DNA of 64,000 nucleotides from Galbula dea. Its lineage: Eukaryota > Chordata > Aves > Piciformes > Galbulidae. A program made the position numbers and the translations under genes. Location: NCBI GenBank assembly GCA_013399015.1, contig VWZX01004666.1, forward strand, positions 6,850,979-6,914,978, read 5' to 3'. The notes below the pieces were generated by a model that worked only from the letters and a program-made list of their open reading frames with translations, was not told where the DNA came from and searched no databases. Shown here one piece after another: positions 12,770-25,100 of the stretch (within the stretch, counting starts at the first letter, position 1; every line of letters starts with the position of its first letter).

Positions 12770-13575
12770 TGTATTTTTGAGTCTAGCAAAGGGCGTGTGG
12801 CTTGAGGAGCAAGAGTGGCCATTTGCTATGGGATGGTTCCTCAGCCTTCAGGCAGAACAGCAAGAAGGGATTCTACAAATATGTAAACAGCAAATGGTGA
12901 CCTTGCTGTTGAATGGGGCAGGGAAACTGGTGGCAAATGACATGGAAGGCTGAAATGCTCACTGCCTTTGCTGCATCAATGTCTACCAGTAAAACAAACC
13001 TTCAGGAATTTCAAGCCCCTGAGTCCAGAAGGGAAGTCTGGAAGCTCAGATTAAGGTGTACTTCAACTGGAAGCCAGTGAGGCTGGCAGGTTACACCCAT
13101 AAGTGTTGAGGGAACTGGTGAATGCTATTGCAAGGCCACTCATAATTATCTTTGAATGGTCATGGAGAATAGGAGATGTTCCAGTAGACTGCAAGAAAAG
13201 GAGGTATGAGAGGCTCAGAGAACTGCACCTCTTCAGTTGGAGGGATCTTATCACTGCATATGAATACCTGATGGGACAGAATGCAGATGGGGGAGCCAGG
13301 TTCTTCTCAGTAGCTGTCAGTGACAGGAATTAGAGGCAGTGGACACAAAATACAGGGGCTTCCATCTGAACACAAGGAAACACCTCTTTATTGTGAGGGT
13401 GGTCAAACACTGGAACAGGTTGCCTAGAGAGGTTGAGAGGTCACTATCCCTGGAGATAATCAAAACTTGATTGGACAGGGTCCTGTGCAGCCTGCTGTAG
13501 CTGACTATGCTTGAGCAGAAGTGTCGGACTATATGATCCCGGGAGGTTCCTCCCAACCTAAATAATTTTGTGACC
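12770..13575 (+). mobile_element. CR1 LINE copy, sense orientation, internally deleted
   Basis: The left part (about 12770-13200) matches my recollection of the CR1 ORF2 segment between endonuclease and reverse transcriptase: a leucine-rich stretch ending near an AATGGGGCAGG-type block, then a GAGGGAACTGGTGAATG-type block just before the RT core. At about 13195-13203 it jumps to the ORF2 C-terminus/3' end, including CACTGGAACAGGTTGCCTAG at 13409-13428 and the tail near 13550-13575. Several stops and frameshifts make it a dead copy. It lies just downstream of the DNAJB4 stop and probably inside its 3' UTR. Confidence 0.88.
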
Positions 13576-14749
13576 TTGGACTTAGCCCTTTTCACTAGAC
13601 AGTTTTATGTGCAATGATCTGAGAATGAGGTGTAGCCCAAAGATGGGTGTCACTGATGTGGCAGCTCCTCTAGGAAGCAGGTCTATGCTTGAGTGGAAAG
13701 ATGCACAAAGCACTGTAAAAGAATTTTGTTAGTGCAGGTTTTTAAAGATCATGCTGATGCCAAGGATTCATTATTTTCAAAGGCTGAACTTTACTCCCAT
13801 GAAAAAGGAGGAGAAGCCCAGGTCTTAGCTGAAGGAAAGTTTCCTTAAGATGCAGAGTGGGGTAGGGGTTGCCCGTAAACTTTCATATGCTTGAGTTGAG
13901 TCTTTTTTTTTGAATACAAATGAATTACTTGTCTTTAGAGTTAAGTGTATAGGGAAATGGAGAGCCCTCTGTAATAGTCTAGTTTTATAATACAGTAATA
14001 GGGCTGGTTCCCTTGATTGTAGCATGATTTTGGTGAAAGAAATGCCTTGTGGGTGTGCTATATTACTTGAGTTTAAAACCATAACGTAGTGCTTTAACTA
14101 CACATCCAGAGGTTTTGGGTTTGGTGGTTGTGGTTTGTTTTGTTTTGTTTTTTCTTCCATAAGAAAATATGTAGGATTACTGTCAGCCTTTTGCCTGTGG
14201 AAATTTAGTAGTTACCTGCTCTGTTAGGTAGCTTAAGAAATAGCAGTGTTATCTTCATGTATGTGATTTTCTTCGGGAAAGCAGACCATATGGGAGTTGG
14301 AATTTAAGTTACAATAACTTTTCAATGAGCACAAGAAGAATCCCATTATATTGCTCAAAGGATTAGAACTTCTGGGAGGCACTGTCCCAGTCAGTTTCTC
14401 AACTGAAGATCTCTTCGTGCAGTATCATTTAGTTGTAGTCCTAAATCTACAATTGCTAGAGCAGTATCACAAAGGGAAGACACTTGCTGCTTTTAATGCT
14501 TACACATATCGTTAACACTATAGTGTTTGTTCAAAACTTCCAATTTCAGTATGTTCCGTATTGCATTTCTTATGTGGATTTTAAGTACAAAGTTTAAAGT
14601 TGATTTTTAATTCATTTGTTATGATGGCAAACGCTATAAGCTACATGACTTTAAAACATTATCATACTAAAATACCTGTTGGTCAGTTTCAAAGCTAATG
14701 GAATTGAGCATTTTGTAATCCAGGATCTTGTAACCATTGTCCAGCTTGT

Positions 14750-14820
14750 TTTTAAAAAAAAAAAAAAAAACACAACACCAAAACCTCACAAACAAACAAA
14801 CAAAAAAACACAAAAGAAAA
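14750..14820. repeat. A-rich / CAAA simple repeat
   Basis: A run of about 18 A residues is followed by irregular CAAA/ACAAA units. It is low-complexity sequence in the presumed 3' UTR. Confidence 0.85.
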
Positions 14821-15069
14821 CCCCTGACATCAACTAGGACTATTTTTTGTACCCATCTTCTTGTAAGAGGAGTAATGTTAAATTGAGGAATTGCAGTATC
14901 TTGTGTATTTAGAGGTATATATATATATGTATAGCAAACTAAACTTTTCCAACTGTTTTCATGCTCAAAATACAGAACTATAGGACTGGTATGAAATGCT
15001 TGTATTTTTTTTCTTACTGAGAGATAACAAAGTGTATGTTTCAGAATACAGCATGTGGAATTACTTCAA

Positions 15070-15248
15070 AATAAAAGAGGGAGCATTAATATCTACCTAA
15101 TCCAGGATTCACAAAAATTAATATTTTTCTAAAAATGTGCTTAAGATACGTTTTAAAACACAGTTGATTACTTAATAAAGGTTACTTGGGAGAAGGAGGC
15201 AAATAGTCATCTTCTGTATCTCTAGCTGCTGAAATACACAGAAATAAA
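15070..15248 (+). terminator. DNAJB4: Cluster of polyadenylation signals, candidate DNAJB4 transcript end
   Basis: AATAAA occurs at 15070-15075, 15174-15179 and 15243-15248. These are the first canonical signals I found after the DNAJB4 stop. Which is used cannot be told from sequence alone. Confidence 0.4.
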
Positions 15249-15270
15249 ACGGACATTCATGAAGTTGGGA

Positions 15271-18200
15271 TGAGAAGGATATTTTGATCTCCTGAAGGTT
15301 TTTTATGTGCCATAGAAAGTAAAATTTATTTGGTTACTTTGGAGGAGTTCATTCAACAAGTCTATGAAAACCTTCACTTCTAAAGAACCTTTTAAAATCT
15401 CCCCAATACCAAGCTTCAGGATAACCTCAAGCTTTTGAAAGAGTTGGACAAGCTACATCATACTGTTTCTCTTTTCTGCCATGCAGTGGTACTATGTGAT
15501 TGTTCCAATGCAGGCATGTCAAGAGGATACAGGTATTCCACTCTTTCACTGAGCCTCTTTTTGTATTATCTACGCTGAAAACTTGTTGAAGTTTATTTGT
15601 GGTGTGTTGAACAGATGTAGTGGTTTTGGAATGTTTTTGAGTCCTGACCTATTTACTTTGTTACTTAAGTAACAGACTCTCTGGCTGATGTGGGTCTCCA
15701 CTGTTGTGGGTTATTCTCATCCTAAATCCGAAACGCAGCACTATCCCAGCTAGTAGGAATAAAATGCACCAAGACCAGGATGGAGAGGAGAACGGTAGTG
15801 GTTTTCAAACTATTTTCCTTGGCCTTTAGTTAAAGCTGTAATGATCCTAAACATATTTACATCATCTTCTATTCTAAACCTATAACCTTTGAGTCTTTCA
15901 AAATGTTTTAGTCCTAAAAAAAATGCCAAATCTTTAAGCCTCAGTCTCACTAATGTGATGATGCAGTCTTACAGTGTGATTCTAGGAACTATATCTGGGG
16001 TGCTACTGAGCTAAAGGAGTGAAGTCTGTAGCCTTTTTAAGTATTTGCTCTGTTCCTAGATAACTGACGGATTTTAAAAGCACTAGGCTGGTTAATCATA
16101 TAATGTCTCTCATCCTGTGGTAGATTGTTATTTCACTGCTTTAGACACTTGCATATTTGGTGTTGATCTGTGTGTCTGCCTGAGAGGATTATCCAGTAAT
16201 AAGTACTTCATAGATAGAGGTTTGAGAGAATGATGTGTCTAAATGGCATTCGTAGTATCAGATGGCAGGAAGAATGGAATGCACAATGGAAGGGCAAGAT
16301 GCTGAACTCAGATGATTGTGGGAGAACAACAGAAGTACCTTTGTGAAGATTTGGTCAGTTTTGTATTTGAAATGAACTCGTGCTAGATCCAGAGTCACTT
16401 CCTCTGATTTCAATGCAGTCAGTTCCATAGGGATCACTTTTACAGAGCTCAAAGTTATGGCAGCTCTCATGCTGACATTCTCCTTGCCCTCTTCACTGGT
16501 TTATATAGTTGGTGAAGCTTCTAGGAAGCTAGGTGTCTAGACAGCTGACAAACTAAATGCACTCCATGACTTTCTAGAATGTGCATCTTATGTGCTAGTC
16601 CAACTCAGTGGTAACATACTTTGCAGGTAGAATAGGTTTAACCTCACCAGTGAAATTTGCTGGGATTCAGAGTGTAATGCTGTGCACTTGTATTCGTGTG
16701 GTAGACCTAAAAAGTACAGGACATGGGCATGCTGCTGTAAATATAATTGAGTCAATTTTCCTTTTCCAGTCAGTAAATGCTAGTCCTCCTTTGCAGTTGA
16801 CACTAATAGTTCTAACTATGTTGCTTTACTGAACAAATCATATAGAACTAGGGTTTTTCAGTTCCTGTTTGACATGCAGACTGGGCAAATGACTCCTCAT
16901 GAAGTACTGAATCTCAGCTCATTTGGCAAATTGCTCAGTAATAGACTATTAGATGGCATGACTTGTTTCCTTCAGGCTCCTCCAATCAATTGTTCTATTA
17001 TTTAAAGAATAAAAGTAGAGGTCTACTGTTGGTCTCCGTGGGTCTAAAAGATATAACTGTCCAGTGCTTGTTTTGTTCCCCTGGAATTACTGGCTTAGTC
17101 AAGGGACGAGCTGTACAACAATCTTGCTAGTCATGCCTGATTGCTTCATCAAGGACAGATTACTGTGTGCACACTCCTGCTGCCCTACATAATTGAAAAA
17201 AATCAAAATCCCTACCCTGCCAGCTCCTGAAATACCAGATAGCATTTCCTGAATAAGTATGTCTTGGCATGCTCCAGAAAAGTGTCTCAACTGCTTTTAT
17301 TTCCAAAGAAAGGCTGATAAACTGGATTCAGTAAGAAGCAGTCCTTACCAGGAAAGCTGTGGCCAGGTGTAGTAAGGACCTGGAATCACTTCTGAGAGCA
17401 ATCCAGGAAAACCATATTTTTATTTTTTAAATTTTCCTCATATACCATCAAACTGATTTTAAAAGTACTAGGAATGTCACAGGCATTTGAACTATTTGAA
17501 CTCCTGTCTTAGAGGAGCAAATACAATCTTATTGAATGGCCTTGTTTTGCAGTATTCTCTAAGGGTTTAAAAAACAGGTTTTAACATTATTTATGAGTAG
17601 GAAATTTGAGTTTTATTTTTATCCTTATCCCCTTGTTTAGATAGTTTACAATGATTTAATGTTACCATAGATACTCCAAGATTCTGCTTATGAATACCAG
17701 CTATGTTTCTTCTCAGGACTATTTTTATTAGACTGATCAGGATAAAGACCTGAAATACTTTTATAAAAGCTCTTCATTCTCTGGTCATACCAGAAATTCT
17801 TTTAAGCAGTTGCTTCATTTTGAACATGCATGACCAGAAAGGTATAATATGCTACAGATAGGAACTGTCTAGGTCATAAATAGACGCATATTTTTTTAAG
17901 TGTAGTGGAACAGTTTTGTATACTGATAGTTTGCAATATAGCACTGTATAGCACTGTATGTGATAACTGTCCGCATTCTCTCTCCACAAACTTTATGGGT
18001 GTTGCATGCCACAATTCTCACATCCTTCGTACTGTGGCTGAGAAACTGAAGAATGTGATGAGCTGCATTGTGCAGAAAACTCGTAGGGTAAAAGAACTGA
18101 AAACCATTTTTTTTCTTTTTGGAAGTACATGGTTTATTTTTCCTTCTAAAACCAAGGCTAATGGATTATTAACATTTTAATTTAAAAATTTTATTAACTC

Positions 18201-21200
18201 TCCGACAATATCACTTAGAAAAAGTGAAATTTAAGTGATTTTTGAATCCTAACCTGAATTACTTGGGGCTTATTTGGATTCATGATCTAGTTTTGATGTG
18301 TATTAATTAATGTTGGCAGATATTTCCCTAGTGCATACGCATTCAAGGAAGCCTGAGAGCAGAACTGGTTGTAGTTGGAGAAAACCTCATGTCTGTTAGA
18401 GGTTTTTATTCTTTAAGGTTCTCTGCAGTCTACCTCATTCCTAGCTCTACTGATCACAGAGTCAACAGTATGTTATGCTGCTTAAATCTGAATGGTTGAA
18501 ACTGCTAATCCATGATCAGAGCAAAATTAATAAAGAGGATTTGCAGCTTAGCAAAAAATAAGTACATGTAGTAGTAATGGACAGATGAAACTTGAGTGTT
18601 GAACGCTTCTTTACAGTTTCTTGCCAAAGCTGGAAGCTGATATGAACATTTCATGTAGGTGCTTTTAGGTTTGGCTTTTGAGGATAATTTAGCATATCTG
18701 CCATGTTATCTTCTTATTATATCAACAACAAAATGGTTTAATTTCACTTATTAAATCATGTAAATGATAGCATATACATGCTCCATACTGTTTGTATTAA
18801 CAGTATGATGTGATATTTGGTTTACTCAGTCAGCTCTGTTCTTACTTTTTCTTTCCATGGTTAAAAGGTGATACTGTTGCTCCATGCTAAGTAGCATCAG
18901 CATAGGTCCTCTACAACTCTAGCTGTTTTTTTTCTTTCATTCATCTCCATATGAAATATGGAAACATTAAGACTTACATTGAAGAAGGTTTTCCAGCATA
19001 TCTAAATTAGGGGTATGTTATTGGCCAGGAGTTTTTAAAATAAATCTGCACAACCACTGTGTATCACTGCATGGAAAACATGATTAGTTTAATTTACATT
19101 AACTAAATTGTTAACACCAATAATGACTGTAAGCAGTAATTACTGTTTTTTAACATTGATGTAATTATCTTTTCAGAAGATAATGAGTTGGAAGAGATCA
19201 AGATTGGTAGAGACAAGGCATATACTTGTCAGTGTCACCAATTCTGTTGTAAATGGAAACATTGAATAAATGGAAATGTTGAGTAAATGGAAAAAGGCAT
19301 GTTTTAAAAGAAACTGCCTGCTTAAAATTTCAAAACAGTAAACCTCCCTAAATATCAGAATGAACATAAACAGTTCGGTACTGATAAATCTACCTCATTT
19401 CATCTCACTACAATCTCATCCAGTTAACGCCAACGTGCTGTCTGAATTGCATTCTAACAAAGCAAAAAGCACACACAGTTCTCCCAGTTCAGAGAAATCT
19501 GCAGTTTTAAGTTTTCTGGTTTCAAACTGGACTGCAAAGTCAACTATTAAACTGTGGTGGTGAGTTTATTCTGTGGTGGGGTTTGATTATTGGTGGAAAT
19601 TACTAACTCTTGAATCCAATTGTCTTTGGTTAGAATTGGATAAAAGATACATGTTTGTGAATATTCAGTTATATCTACCGCATGCAATCTGGAAAAACTA
19701 AAATCCAGATGGCTTCAAACTTTTTTTTTCACAACATGAGCAGTTTAGAAGTTGTATGTATTTTCTGAGGTGCTCCAGGTACTCTCTGATTAGCTATGAC
19801 AAGTCCAAGTGTAAGGTCCTGCACTTGGGATAGGGCAATTCTAGCCATGAGTACAGTCTAGGAGACGAAGCAGCCCTGTGGAGAGGGACTTGGGGGTGCT
19901 GGTGGATGATAAGCTGGATATGAGCCAACGATGGACACTTGCTGCCCAGAAAGGCAACTGTATCCTGGGCTGCATCAGGAGAGGAATGACCAGCATGTCA
20001 AGGGAGGTCATTCTTTCCCTTTTGCTCTGCTCTCATGAGGCCCTATCTGTAGTACTGCATCCAGTTCTGGAGTCCTCAGCATAAGAAAGATGTGGACCTT
20101 TTGGAGCGGGTCCAGAGGAGGGCCACGAAGATGACTAGAGGGGTGAAGCACCTCCCCTATGAAGACAAGCTGAGAGAGTTGGGATTGTTCAGCTTGGAGA
20201 AGAGAAGGCTTTGGGGGGGACCTTATAGCACTTTTCCAGTACCTAGAAGGTGGGGAGAGAGACTCTTTACCCAGGTAAAAAGTGATAAAACAAGGAGGAA
20301 TGGCTTCAAACTGAAGGAGGGAGGATTTAGATTGGATATTAGGAAGAAATTCTTCATCCAGAGGGTAGTGGGGCTCTGGAACAGGTTGTCCAGAGAGGTT
20401 GTGGCTGCCCCATCCCTGGCAGTGTTCAAGGCCAGGTTGTGTGTGGCCTGGGGCAATGTGATCTAGTGGGTGTCATCCCTGCCCATGGCAGGGGGGGTTG
20501 GAGCTACATGATCTTTAATGTGCCTTCCAACCTGGGCTGCTCTACGCTATGGACTTCGGGCTCCCTCCTAATAATTCACTTCTCGGTGCCTAGGTGGTTT
20601 AACTCTGTCTGGCAAAGTATTTTTTTTTCTTGCTGTGGTTTGTTTGTGTTTGGGGTTTTTTGTTTCCCCTCCCCTGTGGTTTGTCTCCTTTATTCTGAGA
20701 GTCAGAAAATGTGGTTAAGGCATTGCTTGCTTCTGGGCAGCTTTGTAACACATTCCTTTAGAAGTTCTGGATGTTGCCTCAGAAGCTTCCACTCTTCAGA
20801 TCTTGAGTGGATTCAGTACATTGGTGAAAATGGAGCAGTTCCACTGAGGTGAGCATAATTACATTGGAGCACAAAAGGTGCCTTTTATAGGTGTAGATAT
20901 CTCATTCTGTAGAACACACTTCTGTTTCGTGGTGGTGAAGGAAACATTTTAATTCTACGAAATGTTAGAAAATACATTTTTTCAAATATATGTTAAATCT
21001 TGGTAATTCAAAGCTGTTGTCCATTTAATAGGAGGCCTCTTGAACTTTGCTTCTACAGCTAGTGCTTTATTAATCCTAAGAGGTGTATAGGTATGCCATG
21101 TACAGTTGTGGTAAATAAGCAAGAGTTGGCTGGAGTCCTTGTATACTTCAGGTTTTCTTTTATATTGTGGATGTAAACTTATCCTGATCAGTATTTAGTA

Positions 21201-21540
21201 CTTTGTTACCAGTAGAAATTTCTGAACTAGTGAGTGGAAAGATTGTAAACTTTTTTACTATCTCAGTTTGTGTATAATTTAGGGAGAGACTTTAAAGGTA
21301 TATAAATACGCTTTACACTTTCAATAATATACAATTGGAAGAAAGTGGCAGAGATGGCTTTCCATTGGTCTGAAAATGGACCATACTTCACCAACATTCA
21401 TACTTCACCTCAGCATTCTTGGTGCAGTCTAGTTCAAAGTCCATTTAGAAAAAACCCTTAAACTCGTCCTAACCAATCTCGGGGATAGGAAAGATTATTT
21501 CTTTATGTGAATAGCTTGTGTCCCAAGTCCATAATTCCCT
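15271..21540. other. Intergenic region between DNAJB4 and GIPC2
   Basis: The region is AT-rich with no recognisable coding exon on either strand. The only clear repeat is the CR1 copy at 19.80-20.55 kb. Short tandem bits occur, such as two copies of TAGCACTGTA near 17940-17957. The DNAJB4 terminal exon could extend a little further into this block. Confidence 0.7.
19797..20552 (+). mobile_element. CR1 LINE copy, sense orientation, 5'-truncated
   Basis: This is about 750 bp of the CR1 ORF2 C-terminus and 3' end. It contains the characteristic stretches GTGCTGGTGGATGATAAGCT, TTGGAGCGGGTCCAGAGGAG and GTGGCTGCCCCATCCCTGGC. Translated pieces read RDLGVLVDDKLD and LLERVQRRATKM, but an in-frame stop and frameshifts break them. 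The 5' end is truncated within ORF2, as in most CR1 copies. Confidence 0.95.
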
Positions 21541-21772
21541 GCTTTAGTTATGGCCGGTTCTGGCTTCTACGGTGCGTAGTGGTGGTGGGGGTGAGGGTGC
21601 ACAACCCTTCTCTGGCCGAGGCTGAGGGGGCGGGGGGCACAGACAGGGCAGCGCCCCCGTACTCTCCCGATCTGCCTGGGAACAGGGGGAGGGAGCGCGC
21701 AGTCAGAGCGCGGCTACAGGATTCCCGTGCCGAGCGCCTTCCGCCGCCTTTCTCCGGCTCCGGGACAGGCGG

Positions 21773-21916
21773 ATGGGAGCTCACCGGGGCGGGGCGGTTG
21801 CCGAGACGGGGCCTCACCTGGCGGCGGCATGGCCGTGCGGGGCTTGGGCGGCGCCGGGGGCAGAGTCCAGCGCGGGTGGGCGGCGGTGGCGGCAGGGGCC
21901 CGAGACAGCGCGGAAG
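21773..21916 (+). other. Possible in-frame 48-residue N-terminal extension of GIPC2
   Basis: An ATG at 21773 is in frame with the canonical GIPC2 start at 21917 and no stop lies between. It would add 48 residues rich in Gly, Ala and Arg. Its context is weaker (C at -3, G at +4). Known GIPC2 proteins start at the MPL methionine, so translation of this extension is doubtful. Confidence 0.2.
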
Positions 21917-21957
21917 ATGCCGCTAGGGCTGAGGAGCAAGAGAAAGGACAAGTCTAA
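21829..21957 (+). other. Upstream ORF overlapping the GIPC2 start codon
   Basis: An ATG at 21829 with G at -3 and G at +4 opens a 42-codon frame that ends at TAA 21955-21957. It overlaps the GIPC2 initiation codon at 21917 in another frame. If transcription starts upstream of it, this uORF could lower GIPC2 translation. Confidence 0.35.
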
Positions 21958-22150
21958 GGAGACCTCCAAGCTAGTGGAGAGCGAGGCAGTGGTCCCGGCC
22001 CCCGCGGCGGGTCCGGCCCCGGCAGCGTCGCGGCTGCAGTTCCACACGCAGCTGGCGCACGGCAGCCCCACGGGCCGCGTGGAGGGCTTCGGAAGCGCCC
22101 GTGAGCTCTACGCCAAGATCGGGGAAGCTTTCCACATCGACCCCGCTGAG
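21917..22150 (+). CDS. GIPC2: GIPC2 coding exon 1
   Basis: The exon encodes residues 1-78, from MPLGLRSKRKDKSKE to FHIDPAE, including FHTQLAHGSPTGRVEGF, the conserved opening of the GH1 region. The start has A at -3. It is very GC-rich because it lies in the CpG island. The donor GTAGGG begins at 22151, phase 0. Confidence 0.95.
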
Positions 22151-25100
22151 GTAGGGCCCGAAGGGCACGGGCCGGGCGCGATGGTGCCCTGCGCCTGGCG
22201 CCGCTTGCGGCTCGTAACGGGGCCCCGGAAGCTGCAACAGGGTGTTCGGGTCGGTTCTACACTGTAACTGCCGGCGGTAGTTCTTCACAAATGTTTGCAG
22301 ACGCGAGTATTTTCCATTTCTGGAGGGGGGAAAAAAAAATCCTTTTGCTGTTTCCTACTGAGCATTACTGTACGGGAGAGGGTGTAAGCATAACTGCATG
22401 TAACTTTTACACAGAAAAACGATGGTCCTTTTAACAGAAATTTTTCTAGTGTCTTGGTTAACCTGCTGCCAGCCTCCTGTTTTGCACAACTGTTAAGCAC
22501 TAGGTCGAACCATTTGTTTTATAGTTGAGTGAAATAATTATTTCTAGTGTGCAGAAATTAACTGTGGTGATTCGTTCCAGTTTCAAAGAAAGGAAAAAAA
22601 CCCAAAACAAATAACAAACCATGCTAAAAAATTAACGAGGGTAAATCATAAAAAAATTATGTGGGTAAATATCCAGAATAAAGGCAATGGGGAGTATAAA
22701 TGAATTAAATCTAACTACATTTAAAAATTCCAACTGAATGTGATATTTGGAACGTTTTCTGCGTTGCTAGATAATTGCTTTTAAAAGGCCTACTCTTTAA
22801 GTGAGGTTATTTAAATCTGTAAAGGGAGGTTTTTTAACTCTGTTGCCTTTTTGATCTTTTTTTCTGAGCCAAGTTTGAAACATATGTTTGGGTAATGATT
22901 CATTTGTGTTTGTAAATGCATTGTTTTCTCTTAGTTAAAAGGTAATGGCTGTATCAAGTTCTTCCTAGTGGTGCTATGAACCTTAACCTCCGAGTGGCAT
23001 ATTGAAACCAACTGCTAATGTTTCGGTTTGCCTGCATGAGGCTATGCAGCTTTGTTTTCTTATTTCTAGCTGGCTCTTTTAAAGTGGAAAAGACTGCTGA
23101 TACCACAGACTTTGTTCTGAAAGTTTGCTGTGGCCTGACCTAGCAGTATTTCAACCAGTCGATTATAAAAGTGAGAGTAACAGTGAATACAGTTTAACCA
23201 GTCAGTGTTGCATTAAGGAATTAAGAAGTACCAGTACCACTGCCAGCCAATGCACCTGTATCACAGACCTTCCCAGCTGCTTTCAGACCTTCTGCTTCTT
23301 TGTTTTCATTCCATACTGAGTGTTCCCCTTTTGTCCTGTTCCATCTCCAGTTACACCTTTTACTCTCAAGTTCTCATAACTGCCAGTTTATCTTCTATTT
23401 TAGTTTTCTTCCTTTCACTGTTGAACTTTGGTTACTGATCTTTTGGCTCTACTGACTTAAGAACAGCGTTCACCAAAAAAATTCAGTTTTGTATGAATGG
23501 TGCATTCCCATTTCTCCTGCTAGATCTATAATCTGACAGAACTTTTAAAGGCAGCACCATGTTTCATGGCCATCTATTGCAAGCTAAAATAGAGAAGTTT
23601 CTTCTTTTCTCTTTTTCCATCTCTACTGTCCTATTCTTACTTAGTTTTGTTTTTTTGAATGTGGTTTATTGGTAAAAATGGATATAGAATTATTACTGGA
23701 GGCACTGAACTTAACATCCTTTACTCAAAAAATTTAATTGTCTTTAAGAAACTAAGTTGTATGAAATGAAAATGGTGATCAAAAATATTTCCTGGTCTGA
23801 AGGCGCAGCAGAATGAAGAACCTGGACCAGAGAGTCTTGCAACAAAATTTTGGATGGACAAGATAAAACAGGACAGATCAGTCAGTGAATAGCAAGGGAT
23901 GCCATGAAATGTAAACTTCTTAGCAACTACTGAGCTTGCTGGAAGTAAGGAAAGACTAAATAAATGGTGTTATTTATGAATTAAATTTATATCAGGCAGT
24001 CAGTCTGATGTAAAGAATAATGACAGAAGCTACACCTCATCAAACTGAAACACACTAAAGTAGTCAAATGGCATTTGTAGGTGTTACCTGTCTAGGAAAG
24101 TTTCTGTGACCTACGTATGCTGAAGGCTATGAGTACCGTGATACCTGAATGCCTTTGGAAACAGGTACTATCACAGAGATCTCTACCCTGTCGTGTCTGA
24201 GGTGGAAAATGGAGGGGGGAGAAGGGGGAAGCAGCATGAAAGGAAGTGTTCAGCACAGAGAGCATTTGGATAACTGCTGCAGAAGTGAATACATATGATA
24301 TGAGTTTTTCTGCAGTGTAGGCAAGGGTATGGATTCTTGGATAAGTTCCTACTTAGGTGTTTTAGTATGGTTCAGGATGAGTTATACTTGTGATCTGTCA
24401 CTTCTGACTCCGCATGGTTTCAGCGCCTCGTTTCTTCTTTGTATTATATCTTGCAGGACCAGCTGAGTTTAGCTTTTGCTGGAGAATCCTTTCTAGGATC
24501 TGTGATTGACTGCCAACAGTGATAGAGAAGCTTATATAAAACACAGCATTTGATGTTTGTTGAGCAGACTTTTTTGTGCAATATTTCTGCACAGACTTGA
24601 ATCATGAGGAGGGTAGGATAGGGACAGAACGAAGACAGGTATAGCTTCAAAGGGGCATTCCTTCACTTGTATGATGTTTGCTAGGCATCTAGGAAGGAAT
24701 GAGCCATAACAGATTTCTGAGGCTTTTTCTGTACTCATCCTTTTTTGTTTGGGTGTTCTATTCTTCATCCATCATCTTAAGTGAATATATATGCCGGTTA
24801 TTCCTTTTGAACCTGACATTCAGCCTGCCTTTCTGCCTACCTCTCTAACTTTTATCATGACTTTTTTCTTTTTTTCGTTTCCTGGTGCAACACGAATGTT
24901 CTTTCCACAGGAAGGTGTGAAGATGGCTTCTAGCAATGGATTTCCTGTATCATTAATATAAGTGCTGCTTGAGGTAGCTGGCATTGTTCTTGACTTTTAA
25001 CTTTATTTTTTCAATAGGGTTTCAACAACGAAGCACAAAGCTTTAAAAAAAACCCACAAAACCAAACCAAACCAAAACCCCACAACATTATGTGTATGTT

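Larger units (their letters stand above)
12178..15270 (+). other. DNAJB4: Probable DNAJB4 3' UTR and immediate downstream sequence
   Basis: No AATAAA was found between the stop codon and about 15.07 kb. Three then occur close together (15070, 15174, 15243). A 3' UTR of about 3 kb is therefore likely unless a variant signal is used nearer the stop. The interval holds a CR1 copy (12.77-13.58 kb) and an A-rich simple repeat. The exact end is inferred. Confidence 0.45.
21545..22270 (+). promoter_or_regulatory. GIPC2: CpG island / GIPC2 promoter and first exon
   Basis: A sharp rise in G+C and CpG against an AT-rich background spans the 5' UTR, coding exon 1 and the start of intron 1. A double GC box (GGGGCGGGGCGG) lies at 21786-21797 and another G-rich GC-box-like run near 21627. 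No TATA box was seen. This is typical of a TATA-less housekeeping-style promoter with dispersed starts. The transcription start itself cannot be placed. Confidence 0.85.

Noticed and set aside
20092..20466. 124-codon ORF as a host gene
   Set aside because: It is the CR1 ORF2 C-terminus of the copy at 19.8-20.55 kb.
21727..21957. 76-codon frame in the GIPC2 CpG island starting at 21727
   Set aside because: It begins at GTG, not ATG; only the part from the ATG at 21829 is a plausible eukaryotic uORF.
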